Assembly: GCA_001899855.1 (NCBI GenBank)
Contig: MKWR01000011.1
Coordinates: 1 to 64,000 of the forward strand
DNA: 64,000 nt
Direction of reading: 5' to 3'
Origin: Lysobacterales bacterium 63-13
Lineage (GTDB): Bacteria; Pseudomonadota; Gammaproteobacteria; Xanthomonadales; Rhodanobacteraceae
Below the pieces are notes generated by a model. That model made no database searches, was not told the DNA's origin, and was given only the letters and a program-made list of their open reading frames with translations. The position numbers were made by a program, and so were the translations under genes. Below, one piece after another: positions 63,857 through 64,000 of the stretch (positions are counted from its first letter, which is position 1; the number at the start of each line of letters is the position of its first letter).

Positions 63857-64000
63857 TCATCCACGTCCGTCTCGATGCGCCAGCGGCTGTCGCGGCGGTG
63901 CGATCAGCATGGCCGTGAACAGGCAGGCCGACAGCGTGCACAACCAGAACATGAAGAAGCCGATGGAATAGCCGGCCAGGCGGGTGATTTCGACATCGGG
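63857..64000 (-). CDS. C-terminal end of a membrane protein (gene runs off the right edge)
   Basis: The last 47 residues of a minus-strand gene. They contain one transmembrane helix (SIGFFMFWLCTLSACLFTAMLIA) and end APPRQPLAHRDGRG. The stop is at 63857-63859. It lies 186 bp upstream of ccoG in the same direction, where cbb3 oxidase structural or accessory genes are usual, but the fragment is too short to name. It does not look like CcoP or CcoQ. Confidence 0.7.
   Translation of the reverse strand, partial: PDVEITRLAGYSIGFFMFWLCTLSACLFTAMLIAPPRQPLAHRDGRG

Overview
The window comes from a GC-rich Gammaproteobacterium, most likely of the Xanthomonadales (Lysobacterales), near the Rhodanobacteraceae/Dokdonella type. 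Four observations point there: TPR-bearing Hanks kinases (one near an ECF-like sigma gene), exported beta-helix proteins ending in an (I/L)F(A/S)xGF(D/E) tag, a heptameric GGGAAYR-type intergenic repeat, and a cbb3-oxidase assembly cluster next to an Anr/Fnr regulon. This placement is inferred from gene content and protein style; no database search was run.

Left end (1-5.1 kb): a type I restriction-modification locus. The left edge carries the end of an insertion sequence that runs into the 3' part of hsdR. A ParE-like toxin-antitoxin pair follows, with its own palindromic operator, then overlapping hsdM and hsdS. From 5.4 to 16.7 kb are housekeeping and envelope genes: an exported protein, an M48 CAAX-type protease, a DUF2884 protein, a Ser/Thr kinase with TPRs, a VOC protein, a glutathione transferase, an exported amidohydrolase and a lipoprotein M3 oligopeptidase.

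16.9-19.5 kb (minus strand) is the most interesting locus. It is a tight three-gene operon whose stop and start codons overlap: an AAA ATPase with a DUF3696-like tail, a PIN-domain nuclease and an ATP-dependent RNA ligase. The gene order resembles ATPase-plus-nuclease anti-phage systems, with an RNA repair enzyme added. 20.0-25.7 kb holds three tandem paralogous exported beta-helix (choice-of-anchor Q type) proteins. A fourth, with extra C-terminal repeats, lies at 39.4 kb. 26-30 kb holds a second TPR kinase, an ECF-like sigma factor and tRNA-Arg(CCG).

30.4-45 kb carries metabolic and envelope genes: an ArnT-like glycosyltransferase, a membrane-anchored FMN glutamate-synthase-like protein, a lipoprotein alkaline phosphatase, a fused succinyl-CoA:3-ketoacid CoA-transferase, trmL, a DUF924 protein, an esterase, a VOC protein and an exported peptidoglycan amidase. 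45.3-49.2 kb is about metals. A His-rich SnoaL-like exported protein is followed by a MerR-type promoter driving a Cu(I) P-type ATPase. After it comes a GDT1/UPF0016 manganese exporter under a yybP-ykoY Mn riboswitch, with a promoter and a strong hairpin visible.

49.3-64 kb is a microaerobic/anaerobic energy region. A minus-strand operon encodes a MaoC-phosphotransacetylase fusion, acetate kinase, an FAD dehydrogenase and a ThDP enzyme. It starts divergently from a GNAT acetyltransferase across two Fnr-like boxes. Then come hemN, with its own Fnr-like box, and fnr/anr itself. Finally the translationally coupled minus-strand genes ccoG, a short FixH-like gene, ccoI, ccoS and a TauE/SafE-type exporter supply copper and assembly factors for cbb3 oxidase. 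The structural ccoNOP genes are not in the window.
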